In this document: one piece after another, positions 11,775-27,572 of the stretch | Position numbering within the stretch: position 1 is the stretch's first letter | How the letters are laid out: every line of letters begins with the position of its first letter | NCBI GenBank assembly: GCA_033002965.1 | Contig: JAURVB010007625.1 | Span: 41,945-105,944, forward strand | Reading direction: 5' to 3' | Source: Piper betle | Taxonomy: Eukaryota > Streptophyta > Magnoliopsida > Piperales > Piperaceae | Length of the DNA: 64,000 bases | Translations under genes and position numbers: made by a program | The notes under the pieces: model-generated | The model's input: the letters and a program-made list of their open reading frames with translations, nothing else | The model's database searches: none | Told to the model about the DNA's origin: nothing

Positions 11775-14660
11775 ATGGGCATCTGCTTCTCCCATGCACG
11801 TTCCAACAATAATGGTGGTCCCCATCCCCTACTTCGGCCTCCCCCAAGCCTAACCTTCCATCTCCCGCGAAGCCCAAGCCCGCCGCCATTGGCCCTGTCC
11901 TCGGCCGACCCATGGAGGACGTCCGCGCCACATACAACATCGGCAAGGAGCTCGGCGCGGCCAGTTCGGCGTCACCCACCTCTGCACCCACCGGACCACC
12001 GGGGAGCAGGTCGCGTGCAAGACCATTTCCAAGAGGAAGCTGGTGAACAAGGACGACGTGGAGTGCGCCGCGAGCCGCAGGTCATGCACCACCTCGCCGG
12101 CTAGTCCAACATTGTCGAGCTCAAGGGCGCCTACGAGGGCAAGCAGTCGGTGCACCTCGTCATGGAGCTCTGAGCTTCGACCGCATCACTGCTACACCGA
12201 GAGAGCCAGAACCATTGTGCAGATCGTCCACACTTGCCATTCCATGGGTGTCATTCACCGGGACCTCAAACCTGACAATTTCCTTGAACAAATCCGAGGA
12301 CGCCCCACTTAAGGCCACCGGCTTTGGGCTCTCTGTTTTCTATAAACAAGGTAGGCTTTTGTGTGCATGTATAATATTTTATATATCATATCTGCTGTTT
12401 ATCTTCTCAAATTAGTCCATTATTAAGCGCTTTGTATTAGATATTTAATAACATTTCTAGTTTAGTTTTTGGTTATTCTTATTATGCAAAATGAAATTGA
12501 AAAAAAAACAGGTGAGATGTTTCGAGAGATTACATTGCTCCTGAGGCGTTGAAGAGGAAATACGGCCCAGAGGTTGATACTTGGAGCATTGAGGTCATGT
12601 TGTAAATTCTTCTTTGTGGAGTTCCTCCATTTTGGGTTGGTACATTTGTTAATTTTTTACTTTTGTCCTGGATCTTTGATTTGATTGATGCTAGATTTTA
12701 TGTTACGGATGAAGATGATGATCATATGTTTGTGACGGATTTAACTTGTTTGGCAGAGTCGGAGCAGGGTATCTTCAATGCAATTTCACGAGGTGACATT
12801 GACTTTACAAGTGATCCATGACCATCCATTTCTCCTGGAGCTATGGATCCGGTCAGAAAGATGCTAATCCCAATCCGAAACAGAGGTTGACAGCATTCCA
12901 AGTTCTCAGTAAGAATTGCATATTTCTTTCATTTTTTCTTTTTCCTGAATCTTAACTAGTGTTTTGTGACGTGTTTTTACTTGTTATGATCAGATCATCC
13001 ATGGATTAAAGAGGATGGTGAAGCACCTGATATTCCTTTTGACAATGTGGTCTTTGACCGACTCAAATAGTTCAGATCCATGAACAAGTTCAAGAAAGTT
13101 GCTCTTAGAGAATGATTTCCATGGAAACATCTTTCTAACTATCAATCTAATAATTGTTGATTATCTACGTTTTGGCTAATTTTACTCTCTCTCTTTTAAC
13201 TGGGAATAATACATAGGTGATAGCAGGAAGTTTATCTGAAGAAGAAATCATGGATTTGAAGTTCATGTTCAAGATCATGGATACTGACAACAATGGAACT
13301 ATTACACTCGAAGAATTAAAACAAGGGCTCTCAAAGGAAGGAACCAAGTTATCCGAGTATGAAATAAAGTAATTGATGGAAGGTGTAAGTTACTTATAAA
13401 TTATTACAATCGTCATTAAATCAGCTTTTCCATATGGATGCAGTAACTAAATCATCGTTTAAGCAAGAAAGTAATATTTTCTGCTGTTATTTATGTAGCA
13501 GCAATTGTCTATCAAATATCACCTTCATTATATATGTAAAGGTTGAAATATTGTTCCACTAATATGCTTACTGAATTTGTTGTAAATCAACGGTGGACAG
13601 GCTGACGAAGATGGAAATGGAACCATAGACTATGATGATCACCTTTATGTTGTATGTTGCCAAAATGTACTAAGTCTTACATCGGAAATCTTGGTGATAC
13701 AGGGAGGAGTCTTCTCTCTATAAAAAGAATTCCTCCCCTTTAATTCATCCATCTAAAAATTCCCTTCTCTTCTTTCATTTGAAATTTATTCATTCTCTTC
13801 TTTTATAATATTTTCTTGATTAATGAAATATTATTTTAGAAGTGTTTGAGGGCGTAAGCATAATTGACCAAATCTTGTTAAATTCTGATGTTTTTTTATG
13901 TCTATTTAATAGTTTTATCGGGTATAATTATTGTTAATTATTGTGTTATTAAAATTATTTATTTTGATAAAATTTTGTCTAGGAATTAGTTTTGAAGTGG
14001 ATTAATATATCCTACTACACTACCACACTTTCCTGAAAATTTTATCTTGGGGTGATTTTTAGTATAAATATTTTTACGCAAGTGATTTTTAGTTGAATCA
14101 TTTTTACGCTAGTCATCTAGATAACAGCTTTCAAAATAAATTTGTTATCTTTAATATCTTTGGTGGGAAATCTTGTTATTTTTTGTAGAAATTAAAACTT
14201 GTTATCTTTGGTGCAAACTGACCCCACTCACTTTACACTGCCTTCTAATACTTTGACAAAGACAACACGGGGTGCAATGAATATGAACAACATAAGTTAT
14301 TTTCTCAAGTTCTGTTTTAGTGAAATACTGAACTGTTTCAATTCTTTCTCGGTTACATTACTGTGGAAGAGCTGGAGCAAGATTTGAAGGAGTTTGGCAT
14401 ATTGCAGGGTGGAAGAGACAAAAACGAAATTATTTCAGAAGTTGATGCTGATAATGTAAGAGTAGTATAACTTAATAGTAAAATTGCTGTTAGCATGTAG
14501 TAATTTGCATTTTTATTTATCAAATCGTGTTCGGTACTTGTCGCTTATGCACCCAATTTTACATTTGTTCAATCAGGATGGAAGAATCAACCACGAAGAG
14601 TGATGTGAAAATGGCAGCCGGAGGCAGCAGGCAATCCCAAGAAGAGGCGTGATGTGAAAT
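11775..14660 (+). pseudogene. Calcium-dependent protein kinase (CDPK) pseudogene
   Basis: Remains of a whole CDPK run in order. MGICFS at 11775 is the N-myristoylation/palmitoylation start. Next come YNIGKELG, then [20 protein letters not shown] in another frame, and [10 protein letters not shown] at about 12259. Further on are IAPEALKRKYGPE (12530), [10 protein letters not shown] (12605) and HPWIKEDGEAPDIPF (12990). EF-hand remains are [14 protein letters not shown] (13280), ADEDGNGTIDYDD (13600), [10 protein letters not shown] (14350) and DGRINHEE (14580). Damage is extensive: several frameshifts in exon 1, in-frame stops (for example TGA after VMEL and TAG after AGI-type HLAG), and small deletions in the kinase core. 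The DFG motif reads GFG, which removes the metal-binding aspartate. An LTR-like insertion splits the calmodulin-like domain. The substitutions and deletions argue for a true pseudogene and not only sequence error. Confidence 0.88.
13660..14030 (+). mobile_element. Probable solo LTR or TRIM-like insertion in the CDPK pseudogene
   Basis: The segment opens near TGTACTAAGTCTTACATCGG and holds a TATA-like CTCTATAAAAAG downstream. It then shows a GGCGTAAGCATAATTGACC-like block, typical of many plant LTRs, and ends near CTACCACA. It interrupts the distance between the second and third EF-hand remains. No tRNA-type primer site follows, so a solo LTR is likely. The ends and target duplication are not settled. 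Confidence 0.5.
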
Positions 14661-16680
14661 TCCAATAGAGGCGTGATGTAACATCTTTGTAAAGTCGAAG
14701 AGCTTTATCAGTTTAACGGATTTGAGAAAAGAGAAACAACATTGAATTGTGACTTGGACAATATTCTGGCAAGTAACAATCTCATCGAGAAACAAGTATA
14801 CAATATCGCAGATCAAGAGTTGTGGCAATTCTTAGATTAAATCATTCAACAGATTCGATTGGTGTCCGTATTCGGAGCTTTTTTTATCATTGGCATTCAT
14901 TGCTTTTGAGGAGAAGGCATAGCACATATTAGAGGAGAATTGACAGGAACATTGTTCTTTGTGGTCTTGTTCGTATTGGAAGAATTGATTCATGATAGAA
15001 AATCTTCACTTTTTTTTGCCAACCTATGACAGACAGAGTTCATAGTTTCCTACCTTTAAGCATTGGTGGACAAAGTAAGCTGAGAATGGGCTGCCAAAGA
15101 GCTGATCACATATAATTAAACACCGCTGCAAATGGGATATAAAATGTAATCTTGGTATGCGAAGACAAAAGCAATACCGTCCACAGGATATATTAAACAA
15201 GAAAGATCAGATGTGAAGACAAAAGCAAATGGGAGCATTGACGAACACTAACAACTGCCCAAATTTCTGCTGCCATGATAGAAAGGCAAGTTATATAATT
15301 GCTTAGACTGGTCCAGCCAAAGGTACATTTCACTAACACCTTCCCCGCACGACGAGCAGTGCATCTTTATTTCTTAGCAAATAAGTGTATGTATCATGTA
15401 GCAATGTCAATGGGGTTATTAACCTTTTTACAAAGTCATGTAATTAACATATAGGCAAGATGACTGACTATCTGGTCTAAATGTTAATAATTGCCTGTGT
15501 TAAATGGTGTTCATGGCCTTCAAAAGGAACAAGCCGAATTAGCTCACAGTCAAGCTTAAACAGGTGAGAGTTGTGAAAGATGAGATGTTTGTAAATTTGT
15601 GCGCGCATATTATAACAGTAATCAGCATGGTGTTTGCGTTAAGCCCACAAACATGTCCAGACTCCAGATAGTGATCGAGGACGATACTGTATACATAGGA
15701 TTTTGCATTGTTGACTAGATTAGTAGTGTAGAGTTGGAGCTCCATGCACTCGGGTACCAATCATCGTAGACGATGGAAATGGGATAGCTGCATCCAAATC
15801 CAATACACATCCGTTTCGGCTGTCCGGGACTTTGAATACAAAGTCAATAATGCAAACTCCAAATGTTTTGTCCTGTTCGTGGCATTAATGGTACACAGTT
15901 CAACAATTCAACTAAAGTGGGAAAAATTACTGTTTCACCAAAACAACGAAATTGACACCTTATAAAGGAGCACAAAGTTTTCACCTAATAAATGATTCGT
16001 CACACATCCAAATACATATACATATTTTGTGATACCGTTCCCTACATGTGTATGGCTTGGCCATTGCTTGGGTAGAAATATCGCAAAAGATGCAGCAACA
16101 TAGAAGATGCCGCTAACTTCCACATGAGAGCGTCCCACCTTCTTCCCTCCTTCCCCGTTTTGAGACATGGAATATTATTACTCAATCCAATCGGTGTCAC
16201 TCCAAAGTCCAAAGAAGAGAAGAATTCAAATCTCGCCAATTTATCTAAATTTGGCATTCAATGCGCCCATCCTCAATTTTCTCCACACTTTTCTTTCTTC
16301 CGTCCCAAGACCACACCCCAAGGCCCCGCCCCTCCAGTGATTTTATTCTATTCTAAACTCTTGTGGGTCCCCTGCTATATAACATACATATATATATATA
16401 TATATATTAGTTTATTTTTGTTATTATTTATTTCGCAGAAGGCAATTTTGACCACGGCAGATATCTTCTTCTCTTTTTTCCATCAATTTTCTTTCTCCTT
16501 GTCGACTTCTGATATAATACAAGCAGAGCAGGTGATTAATGATGTAAAATATACCACTCTGTCTCTAAGTAATTTCGAGCCAAAATTCAATTCATATTAT
16601 GGTTTATCCAAGTGCAATATATGGCATGGTATCTTCGCTTATTACCAATAAAATAAAATAAAAAATCCTTGAAAATAAAA
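14661..16680. other. Intergenic DNA
   Basis: I see no gene here. A short (TA)n run lies at about 16388-16408. Open frames on both strands show no recognisable domain. Confidence 0.5.
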
Positions 16681-16989
16681 AGATGGAAAAACTGGGCATA
16701 GGAACTATCAACCCAACTGGGGGCGAGGGGGAGGGGTTGAGCAGTCAATTCTTTTGTTTTTTGTATTATTTACCGCTCAATCTTTCACATCCAGCCTTTT
16801 TGATCCCACATTTTGACGTGCCCCTCTCTTTCTCCTCTCACCCTGTTTTATATACGTATGCACTCACTGGTTACCCACTCGTGATGAAAGCTTCGTTGAT
16901 TGACAGCTTCTGGATTCTCTTCTCTTCCCAAACTGCAAAAGCAGCTGTTACCCTTGCGGGTGGTAGGCGGCACCTCTTTCCCACCATCT

Positions 16990-18323
16990 GACACCCCCTC
17001 TCTCTCTCTCTCTCTACTACTTCGGTCACTCTTCAACACCGGCCGGCCCGCAGGGCAGCAGCTCCTCCGCTCTCTCCTTTATCCGCAGGTACGGCAGCTC
17101 AATCTTTCACTTTCAAGCTTGAGGTAAAAAAGAAAAATAGATTCTTTTTTTCTTTTTCCTTTTTGGGCGTCATGTGTGTGTGTATGCCGTATGGCATTAC
17201 TCTGAGGTAGAAAGAAGAAAGATAATTTTATGTAGAGGTGGAGACTTTTTGGGTGGCGAGAAGGAGGAGAAGGAGCAGAGGTTTTCAACCGAAGGTGACG
17301 TGTATTGGGGAGTGGACTGACCCACCAAGAACGTCGCCTCCATGTCCGACGATAAAATTTAAGGCGAGGCCGAGATGGGTCATGGTTGATTTCATCTGGA
17401 AGAGCCCACCGCTGCTGAATCCAAGCCAAAGTGTGGAACTTGTGAGGGGAGGGAGGTTGGAAGGTGCCCGATTCTGATTTCCTTTGTTTGCTGCTTTTGC
17501 GGCAGATATCACTCTCTTTCTCTCTTCTTTCTTCTTCCTCTCGTGGGGGAGAAGTTGAAAAAGGGGGAAAAACGCGGGATCTTTAGGGTTTTGGCCTGCC
17601 CTTGGGCGGTGGTGTACTGATTGGAAAGGCCGTGGCTTTGGTGGGAACGATCGGGTGATTCATGGGCTTTGGACTGTGAACGGAATTGGGGGTTGTTAGG
17701 AGCTTTGAGTTTTTCTTGGGTTGGCGGTGAGAGTGCTGGGAGCTGTTAATAGTCAAATTGTGTTAGGTAAGTTAGATTTCAAGGTTTCTGTTTTGATTTT
17801 CTGGGTAGAATTGTTGAAAACACAGTCCAGGAGCATCTGATTGAGGTGGTAGGGGGTCATGGGATATTAATATCTCTATCTCCATATGTACGCGCTTTGT
17901 AGCTCTTGCTTGTGCTTGCTTCTGAACCTATTCTTTCTTTTTTGCTGAATTGTGCTGTGTGCAATTTCCATTCTCTGGATGGCGACAGTGGTTCCAAGAG
18001 TGGATTTCTGCATCGACGGTTGGGCTTATGGTTCCATTGTAGACACTAGATGACCCTGCCTATGCCACTTTGACCGTCTTCTTAATAGTTTGGGACATTC
18101 TGATGTACTTAGTGGTCTAAGTTTTTATTTTTTTGATTCAAGTTCAACTCCTTATTAACAAAAATTGAGGACGAATGCTCAGATGATTATGGGTGGAGAT
18201 CTTAGCGGCTTTGTGGTTGCAAGAGTTCTAGTTGGTAGCTTTTTGTATCCGTTCATTCATAATGGTTCATTGTTTATTTTTTGGTTTGGTGCTAGATCAG
18301 TGATCGGGTGATAATGATGATGG
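16990..18323 (+). promoter_or_regulatory. 5' leader and upstream region of the TGA gene
   Basis: A CT-rich stretch (CTCTCTCTCTCT at about 17000) and a pyrimidine-rich leader precede the coding start. A donor-like TTAG/GTAAGT at about 17765 and an acceptor-like CTAGATCAG at about 18291-18300 suggest a 5' UTR intron. This is inferred from signals only. Confidence 0.4.
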
Positions 18324-18334
18324 ATGGGGAGTAA
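18314..18334 (+). promoter_or_regulatory. Short upstream ORF overlapping the TGA start codon
   Basis: ATGATGATGGATGGGGAGTAA encodes MMMDGE and stop. It begins 10 bases before the main ATG at 18324 and overlaps it in another frame. Three tandem ATGs come first for a scanning ribosome. If the mRNA includes this segment, the overlap could lower or redirect initiation. Confidence 0.6.
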
Positions 18335-21300
18335 AAACAGTAGCATTGGGTCGGAAGATGTTACCAAAGCATTTGGCGGGATGCCGAGCTTTCCTCCATC
18401 TTGCACCCCCAATGAACTGTAACTTTTTTCCATGCCTTTCTATTTTGTTAATTACTTGTAAGATGAACCTCATCGTTCACAGTTCTTTAGCATTGAAATT
18501 TTCTTTTTCTCAAAATCCACCCGGTAAGATGCTTGGATCCCCTTGCTTAATTCGATAGTTTTAGTTCGAGGGTACTTTAAGCCTCTAGTATGCTTTTTAG
18601 ATCATGATTTTTTCTTTAAACTACTGTTTAATAGCTTATGTATTCACGATTGCTCAAATGAAGGTCTGCTTTCCTTGCATTTTTTCAGCGGCAGTAGCAC
18701 GGAAGGCAACCAGAGTCAGTCACATATTTCCAACTTTGGAATGCTTGAGCAGTCCCTTGGATTTCGTCTAGAGGTCGCAGTTGATAGTACCCAAAGTATG
18801 CTAGGCTTTATGCAATGCAATATGTAGCATTGTTTCTATTTAAGAAGCTTTCAGATGATCATAGTCATATGATATTTCCTCTTTGGGAAATAATTTAAAG
18901 AGAATTTGCTACAATCTCGTACTTTCTTTCACTTGCAAGCAATTTTCCTCTTTCTACTATTGTGTGCTTCGACGGTTCCATTTGACTGAAACTTATTGAC
19001 ATGTTATTTTAAATTTCATGTGTGCAATACAGGTCCATTGTTCAATCCAAAGTCTAGTGGTCAGGTTTTTCCTGTGAATTCTCTCCAAATTGGTCACATT
19101 GACAAGGTTTCTCCAGAATGACGTCTTTATTTATAATAGAAAATTTGTGATCAAATAAAGAAACATTTGCCCTCTTAACTTTTTTGTCTCGTATGTTTCT
19201 CTTCCGAAACACAGGCTCTGGGTTCAACTGACACTGCCGCAGCTTCTAGAATTCTCCCGCAAACACAATCTTTGCAGCAGGGACGCAACTTCAATCAGTT
19301 ACCTTTATTAAATACTAATAACGAGATACTTGGTGATTCTAGAATGGCAGATACCAGCCCCAGAACTGACACCTCCACTGATGTGGATTTAGATGACAAG
19401 AATCCAACGGTAGGACTGGGAGATTTCATGTATTGTTCTTCATTGGCATGTATAGATCTAAGAATTCAAATTTCTAAAACTTTACCTTCCATGTCATAGC
19501 TTGAACGAGGTCACTCTGCTCTTGTAGTTGCTTCTGATTCCAGTGATAGATCAAAGGATAAAACAGGCGATCAGAAGGTATAAACAATTGATTTGAAAAT
19601 CTGCCAACATTAATGTTGTTGAGGATGTGAACTTAGCTGTTAGGATTGAATATGCTCTAGAAAAATAATCTCTACTGAAATTTCCAATATAGAACTGGAA
19701 GACTTATCTGTTCACAGGCTTTTACTGACTCTTATTTTGCAGACACTTCGTAGGCTTGCTCAAAATCGTGAAGCTGCCAGAAAAAGCAGATTGAGGAAAA
19801 AGGTATACTATCTTCTTGTTTTCTTTACTGATGTCAATTTGGCAAAATTTTGCTCAAGTGAGTGGACATAAATTTATTTGGTTACTTACAAATTGATTTT
19901 TTTGCTGGGGAAATTTGTTATATATAAATATTAAATGTATGTATCTGCAATTCAGTGCTTATGCCAGCCATATTAATATCAAACAAAAGTTTGCATATTC
20001 CACCTAAGATGTATACTAAATCCTTTAGCAAATTTAGAAGTTCTGCTCTGGTTTAGCTGTTCATCATCTAAAAGCATCTGTTTGATGCATGCTTACTTTC
20101 TCTTGAAACTTGAAAGTATAAATCTGTCTGTATTACTCCTTTATTGCATCAAGATAGCTTTTCTCATTAATAAGTGTTAAATTAAAATGACTTATTCAAC
20201 TCATTTTTTTTGCACTTTTTGAGTAAATTTTTCTTTAAAGATTAGCGCAAACTATGTCTTAATTAGTTTTATTGACATTTTAATCAAAGTGATTTGTGGA
20301 ATGCTTAGAATTATTTGTATCATGTGTATTATTTGATACTTTTGCATTATTAAGCTAATTTACACTTCCTCCTTCAAAAGGCATACGTCCAGCAACTAGA
20401 AAGTAGTCGTGTGAAGCTAAATCAGCTTGAGCAGGAGCTTCAACGAGCACGCCAACAGGTTTTCCTACATTCATTCCTATTGCTGCATCGAGATAAATTT
20501 TTCATGCACAGTACTTTTAGAATTTTGATGTTCACATTTCTAAACAAAATTGGTTGCATTTGTAGGGCATTTTTATTTCAAGCTCTGGCGATCAAGCTCA
20601 TTCAATGAGTGGAAATGGTAATTTTTTTGTGTGTTTGCCTTTTGACGTTGGGACTTCCCAATCTCAATTTGGCAGTTGGAGCTCATTTGACTCGCCAAAG
20701 TTGTTACACTTGAAGGATTGAATAAATTAATTGCTATAATTATCCAAGAATGTTCAATTTATATTTAAAGTTTTGTATGCTTTTATCTCAATAAGCTTCT
20801 TTGTCTGTGACTTTGAATTGACCACCCATTAGAAACTAATAATGACCTATTGTCTTGGACCAAGGAAATTCTTGGGTTATTGTTGTTGGTATCTCAGATA
20901 TCATCTTTCTTGCTTTTCTTAATTATGGAGAGCTGAAACCCCACATGCCTTTCATTTATAGTGTATGGGTAAATGAAAGTAGTGTGCAAAAGCAATGATA
21001 GTACCGGATTTCTCTTTGCCTTGTTTAGATTGGTATTACATGTTGTGGCAACTAAGTGCACTCGAATATCTCTCCTGCTTCCGGTGGAATTTATTAATTT
21101 CATGTATAGGTGAAAGTTCTGTATACGAATGATTAAGCCTATAATCATGCATTTTTGAGTCTTTTTTAGAATGGTCAGATCTCACTGAAAATTTTGGCTT
21201 ATAATCAGATATTTTGTTGCATAATGGTTGTAATTTTTACTGAAACTGGTGCACTTTGAATACTTTTAATTTTTTGATTTTTCTGTATATATGCGCATTT

Positions 21301-22814
21301 TTTCTGTATCTAATTTTTGGTAGAGCTTCCTTTAGATGCCCAAAAATTTCATCCCTGTTTGCTCTTCTTTCCTCTCTAATTGATACATCCAAAATCATTT
21401 AATATGACACATTTCTTTGCATTTGCAGGGGCTCTTGCATTTGACATTGAATATGCTAGATGGCTGGAGGAACAAAACAGACATATAAACGACCTGAGAG
21501 CTGCAGTTACTTCTCATGCAAGTGATAATGAACTCCGAGTCATAGTTGATGGAGTAATGGCTCATTATGATGAGATTTTTAGGCTCAAGGGCATTGCTGC
21601 CAAAGCTGATGTATTCCACATGTTGTCAGGCATGTGGAAGACCCCAGCTGAGAGATGCTTCTTGTGGCTTGGGGGGTTTCGATCTTCTGAACTTCTCAAG
21701 GTAAAATTAAAACGTTGTTCTAAGAGTATCTACTGGAGGCTCATGTGAGTTAAGGGTCTCAGTTATTAGAGATATTTCTTTGAGGTTGATCAATGGTAAA
21801 TCTGTTGCAATTGTTTTCTGACTTGAAGACAGTAGGACCGATAACATATGGGAAGCCTGGAATTTCTTAAAGTTTCTAGTTTAAGGATAAGACTTAAGTG
21901 TTAGCTTACCTGAATGTAGCAAGATAATTGAACACAAACCAACTTACTAATTTTGGCATTGATGGTATTACTAATGGACACTGAAGAAATGAAAAGTATT
22001 TGGGTTACAAGTAACATATGTTGTTTATAACTGTATAAAATTTTTAAAATTAAAGTCATTCGAGCTGGCTCAATGTAAACTGTGATCTCTGACTTTGTGC
22101 CTTTTTGCTGGACTGATGCTTTTGGTAGTTTGTAATCATTGACAAGATTATCTTGCGAATGCGTTTGTCATTGATTTTGATAATCATCACTTTTTTGTTA
22201 AGACCATGTATGGCCTTCTCTGCAGCTTCTTGTAAGTCATTTGGAACCGCTTACTGAGCAGCAACTGGCAGGCATCTACAACCTGCAGCAGTCATCCCAG
22301 CAGGCGGAGGATGCCCTTTCTCAAGGGATGGAAGCCCTACAACAGTCTTTAGCTGAAACGTTGGCTGGTTCCTTGGGACCATCTAGTTCTACCGGAAACG
22401 TGGCGAACTACATGGGTCAAATGGCCATGGCTATGGGAAAGCTTGGAACACTTGAGGGTTTTCTGCGACAGGTGCTTCTCTCTCACAAAATTGCCGTCCT
22501 TAGTACTTAGGTGCATTTGTTGGCTGTGGAATTTTTTTGATGAGGACGTGGAGATAGTTCACCTTCGTATGACCGACAACAAAATTAGCCCATTGAGATA
22601 TTTGCAGCAGATGTTAAAAGTGACTTCTTTTTTCGAGGTCATTCATTTTTTGATTCTAATTGGACAGGCTGACAATCTTCGGCAACAAACCTTACAACAA
22701 ATGCATAGGATATTAACAACACGTCAGTCCGCCAGAGCTCTTCTCGCCATTAGTGATTATTTCTCTCGATTGCGTGCCCTCAGCTCTCTTTGGATTGCTC
22801 GACCTCGCGAGTGA
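18324..22814 (+). CDS. TGA-type bZIP transcription factor, clade II (TGA2/5/6-like), long N-terminal form
   Basis: Eleven exons join in frame: 18324-18418, 18689-18795, 19033-19106, 19215-19409, 19500-19577, 19743-19802, 20381-20458, 20566-20617, 21429-21700, 22226-22471 and 22668-22814, giving 467 residues. The bZIP region (residues 184-229) has the basic motif NREAARKSRLRKKAYVQQLE and a short leucine zipper. The rest is the DOG1-type domain with FDIEYARWLEEQNR, WKTPAERCFLWLGGFR, the Gln-rich LEPLTEQQLAG region and the family end SSLWIARPRE. These proteins bind TGACG (as-1) elements and act with NPR1 in salicylic-acid signalling and detoxification. The N-terminal extension before MADTSPRTDT (SNFGMLEQSLGFRLE) resembles the long TGA2.1-type forms; translation could also start at that internal Met at 19344. 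No frame damage is seen. Confidence 0.95.
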
Positions 22815-23644
22815 ATCTAATTCTCATTGGGTTGTGCGCAAGGCTTTTAATTGCCCAGTAAATGCTATGAAGCACCATATACAGGGTGATTCGTGTAATA
22901 TAAGATGTAATTTATGTTGCAATGAGAATATAAGCGTGTGGCTACTGGCTGCTACTACTCATGGTCTTCGGCTTTCCAGGATGCCATAAAGCCTGATTGA
23001 TTGCATGAGAAAGAAAAGGTGGCTGTATCAGAAGCCAACAGCTCTTGAAACGTCAGAAACATTTTTCTAGAACGGGGTGTTGGTGGTTTAGTATACGCTG
23101 GTGTAAACTTGGATATATAGACCACGCCGGTTTGAACGTAATTCTCGACATTGTACTATTGTAGAAGAACTATTATATTGGATTTTTTTGCGATTCTTAA
23201 TCTCATGTGACATATATTCTTGATATTAAGCCCGTTACTAAGCCTTCTTGTTAAAGCTTGTCGGTAATTGTTCCACAACAAGTTTCACAAGCAAATTTTG
23301 GATCCAATATCGCTCAAGACAATTGGACAATCCAAAGTCGCCACCCCTAAAACATTGTAACTTTCTTTGCTACCTTAAGACTGTAAGTGCATCGAAGAAA
23401 CTAACAAAAGCGGCTCAAAAGAATTACGTAGATTGGAATACCACAATTTTTGTAATTGCCAAACTCTACTTGTTTCAAGCTTGTCGCGGCACATTAAGGA
23501 TCACAAGCATGATTTGATCAAACATCCTAGCCAGTCGCCAAGTTTCATAAATATGCGTGTATTGCAATTAATACATACTAAAAATAGAGCAACAAAAAAG
23601 GCCGAACTTGGAAAACTGCCCATGTAAAACAAAAGGGGAGGAAC
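22815..23644. other. 3' flanks between convergent TGA and PRMT3 genes
   Basis: The stretch holds the likely TGA 3' UTR (to about 23200) and the PRMT3 3' UTR. No other gene is visible. Confidence 0.5.
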
Positions 23645-26679
<3,035 letters not shown>

Positions 26680-26704
26680 TGCTTCGCGACGTTGGGACGA
26701 GGCT

Positions 26705-26725
26705 TTGGCCCAAAACCCTAAAACC
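26705..26725 (-). promoter_or_regulatory. Site II and telo-box pair upstream of PRMT3
   Basis: Upstream of the PRMT3 start lie TTGGCCC (TGGGCC on the minus strand) and AAAACCCTAAAACCC, which contains the telo-box AAACCCTAA at 26714-26722. This pair is common in promoters of plant translation and growth genes, which suits PRMT3. Confidence 0.6.
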
Positions 26726-27572
26726 CGCCCTCACGAATCTCGCCTCTTCTAGGCGGGTCGGGTCACCAAGCCCGGCACGTCGTTACCCGAAAACCGTTTA
26801 AAAAATTGGTGGGATTGGATCCAATAGGCGGATCCATCGTGTTTATTTTGTTATCACACCAAACCCTTCTTTTAATTAATTTTACGTATGAACATAATAT
26901 CCATCCTTATCGATATTTTTTTGAGAAATAATAATAATAATTAATTATAATTATTATCATTTATGTATACCTAATATAGTCGTAACACCACCGAATTAAT
27001 TAGAAGTTAAGAAATTATGTACTATTTATTAAATATTTTAAATGATAATTTTAAAATTTCAATAATAATTACATGTTATCATTTATATACTTATATATCT
27101 AATTAGTTATTAGGTCTTATCGTTAATATCAATTATGTTGACGGTGAGAATGATTATTTTTATATTCTTATATACCTTTATTATGGAACAAAAATATTAA
27201 ATTGACTTTTTTGTTATAACTTGATAATTGAAATTGTAAAAAAGGGATTTTCTCTTCTTCCGTCCCACTAAATTTATAAGGCGAGTTTTAATAAAATTTT
27301 AACAAAGTGTAAGAACATAAGTTATCTAGTCTTAAATTATTATAAAGCTGTATATAGGCATGCAAGATGAACCGTCTATTTCTGACCCGATCCGATTTGG
27401 TTCGAATTGGGCGACCAACCCTCTACCTGTTGGTCGGATTCCATCCGAAAGGCCGGATCCGGGTCCATCATTCGATGTCCGAACCATCGTCACTGATTAT
27501 CATAGTCGGCCGCGGAGGGAAGGAAGAGATACAGCTGCGTGCCTGGTTGGACGACTCCGCCGCCGGAGGAGG
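26726..27572. promoter_or_regulatory. Divergent intergenic region between PRMT3 and the cyclophilin gene
   Basis: The two start codons are about 890 bp apart. The middle (26830-27330) is AT-rich with no gene. Both promoters must lie here, but no core element was assigned for the cyclophilin side. Confidence 0.5.
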
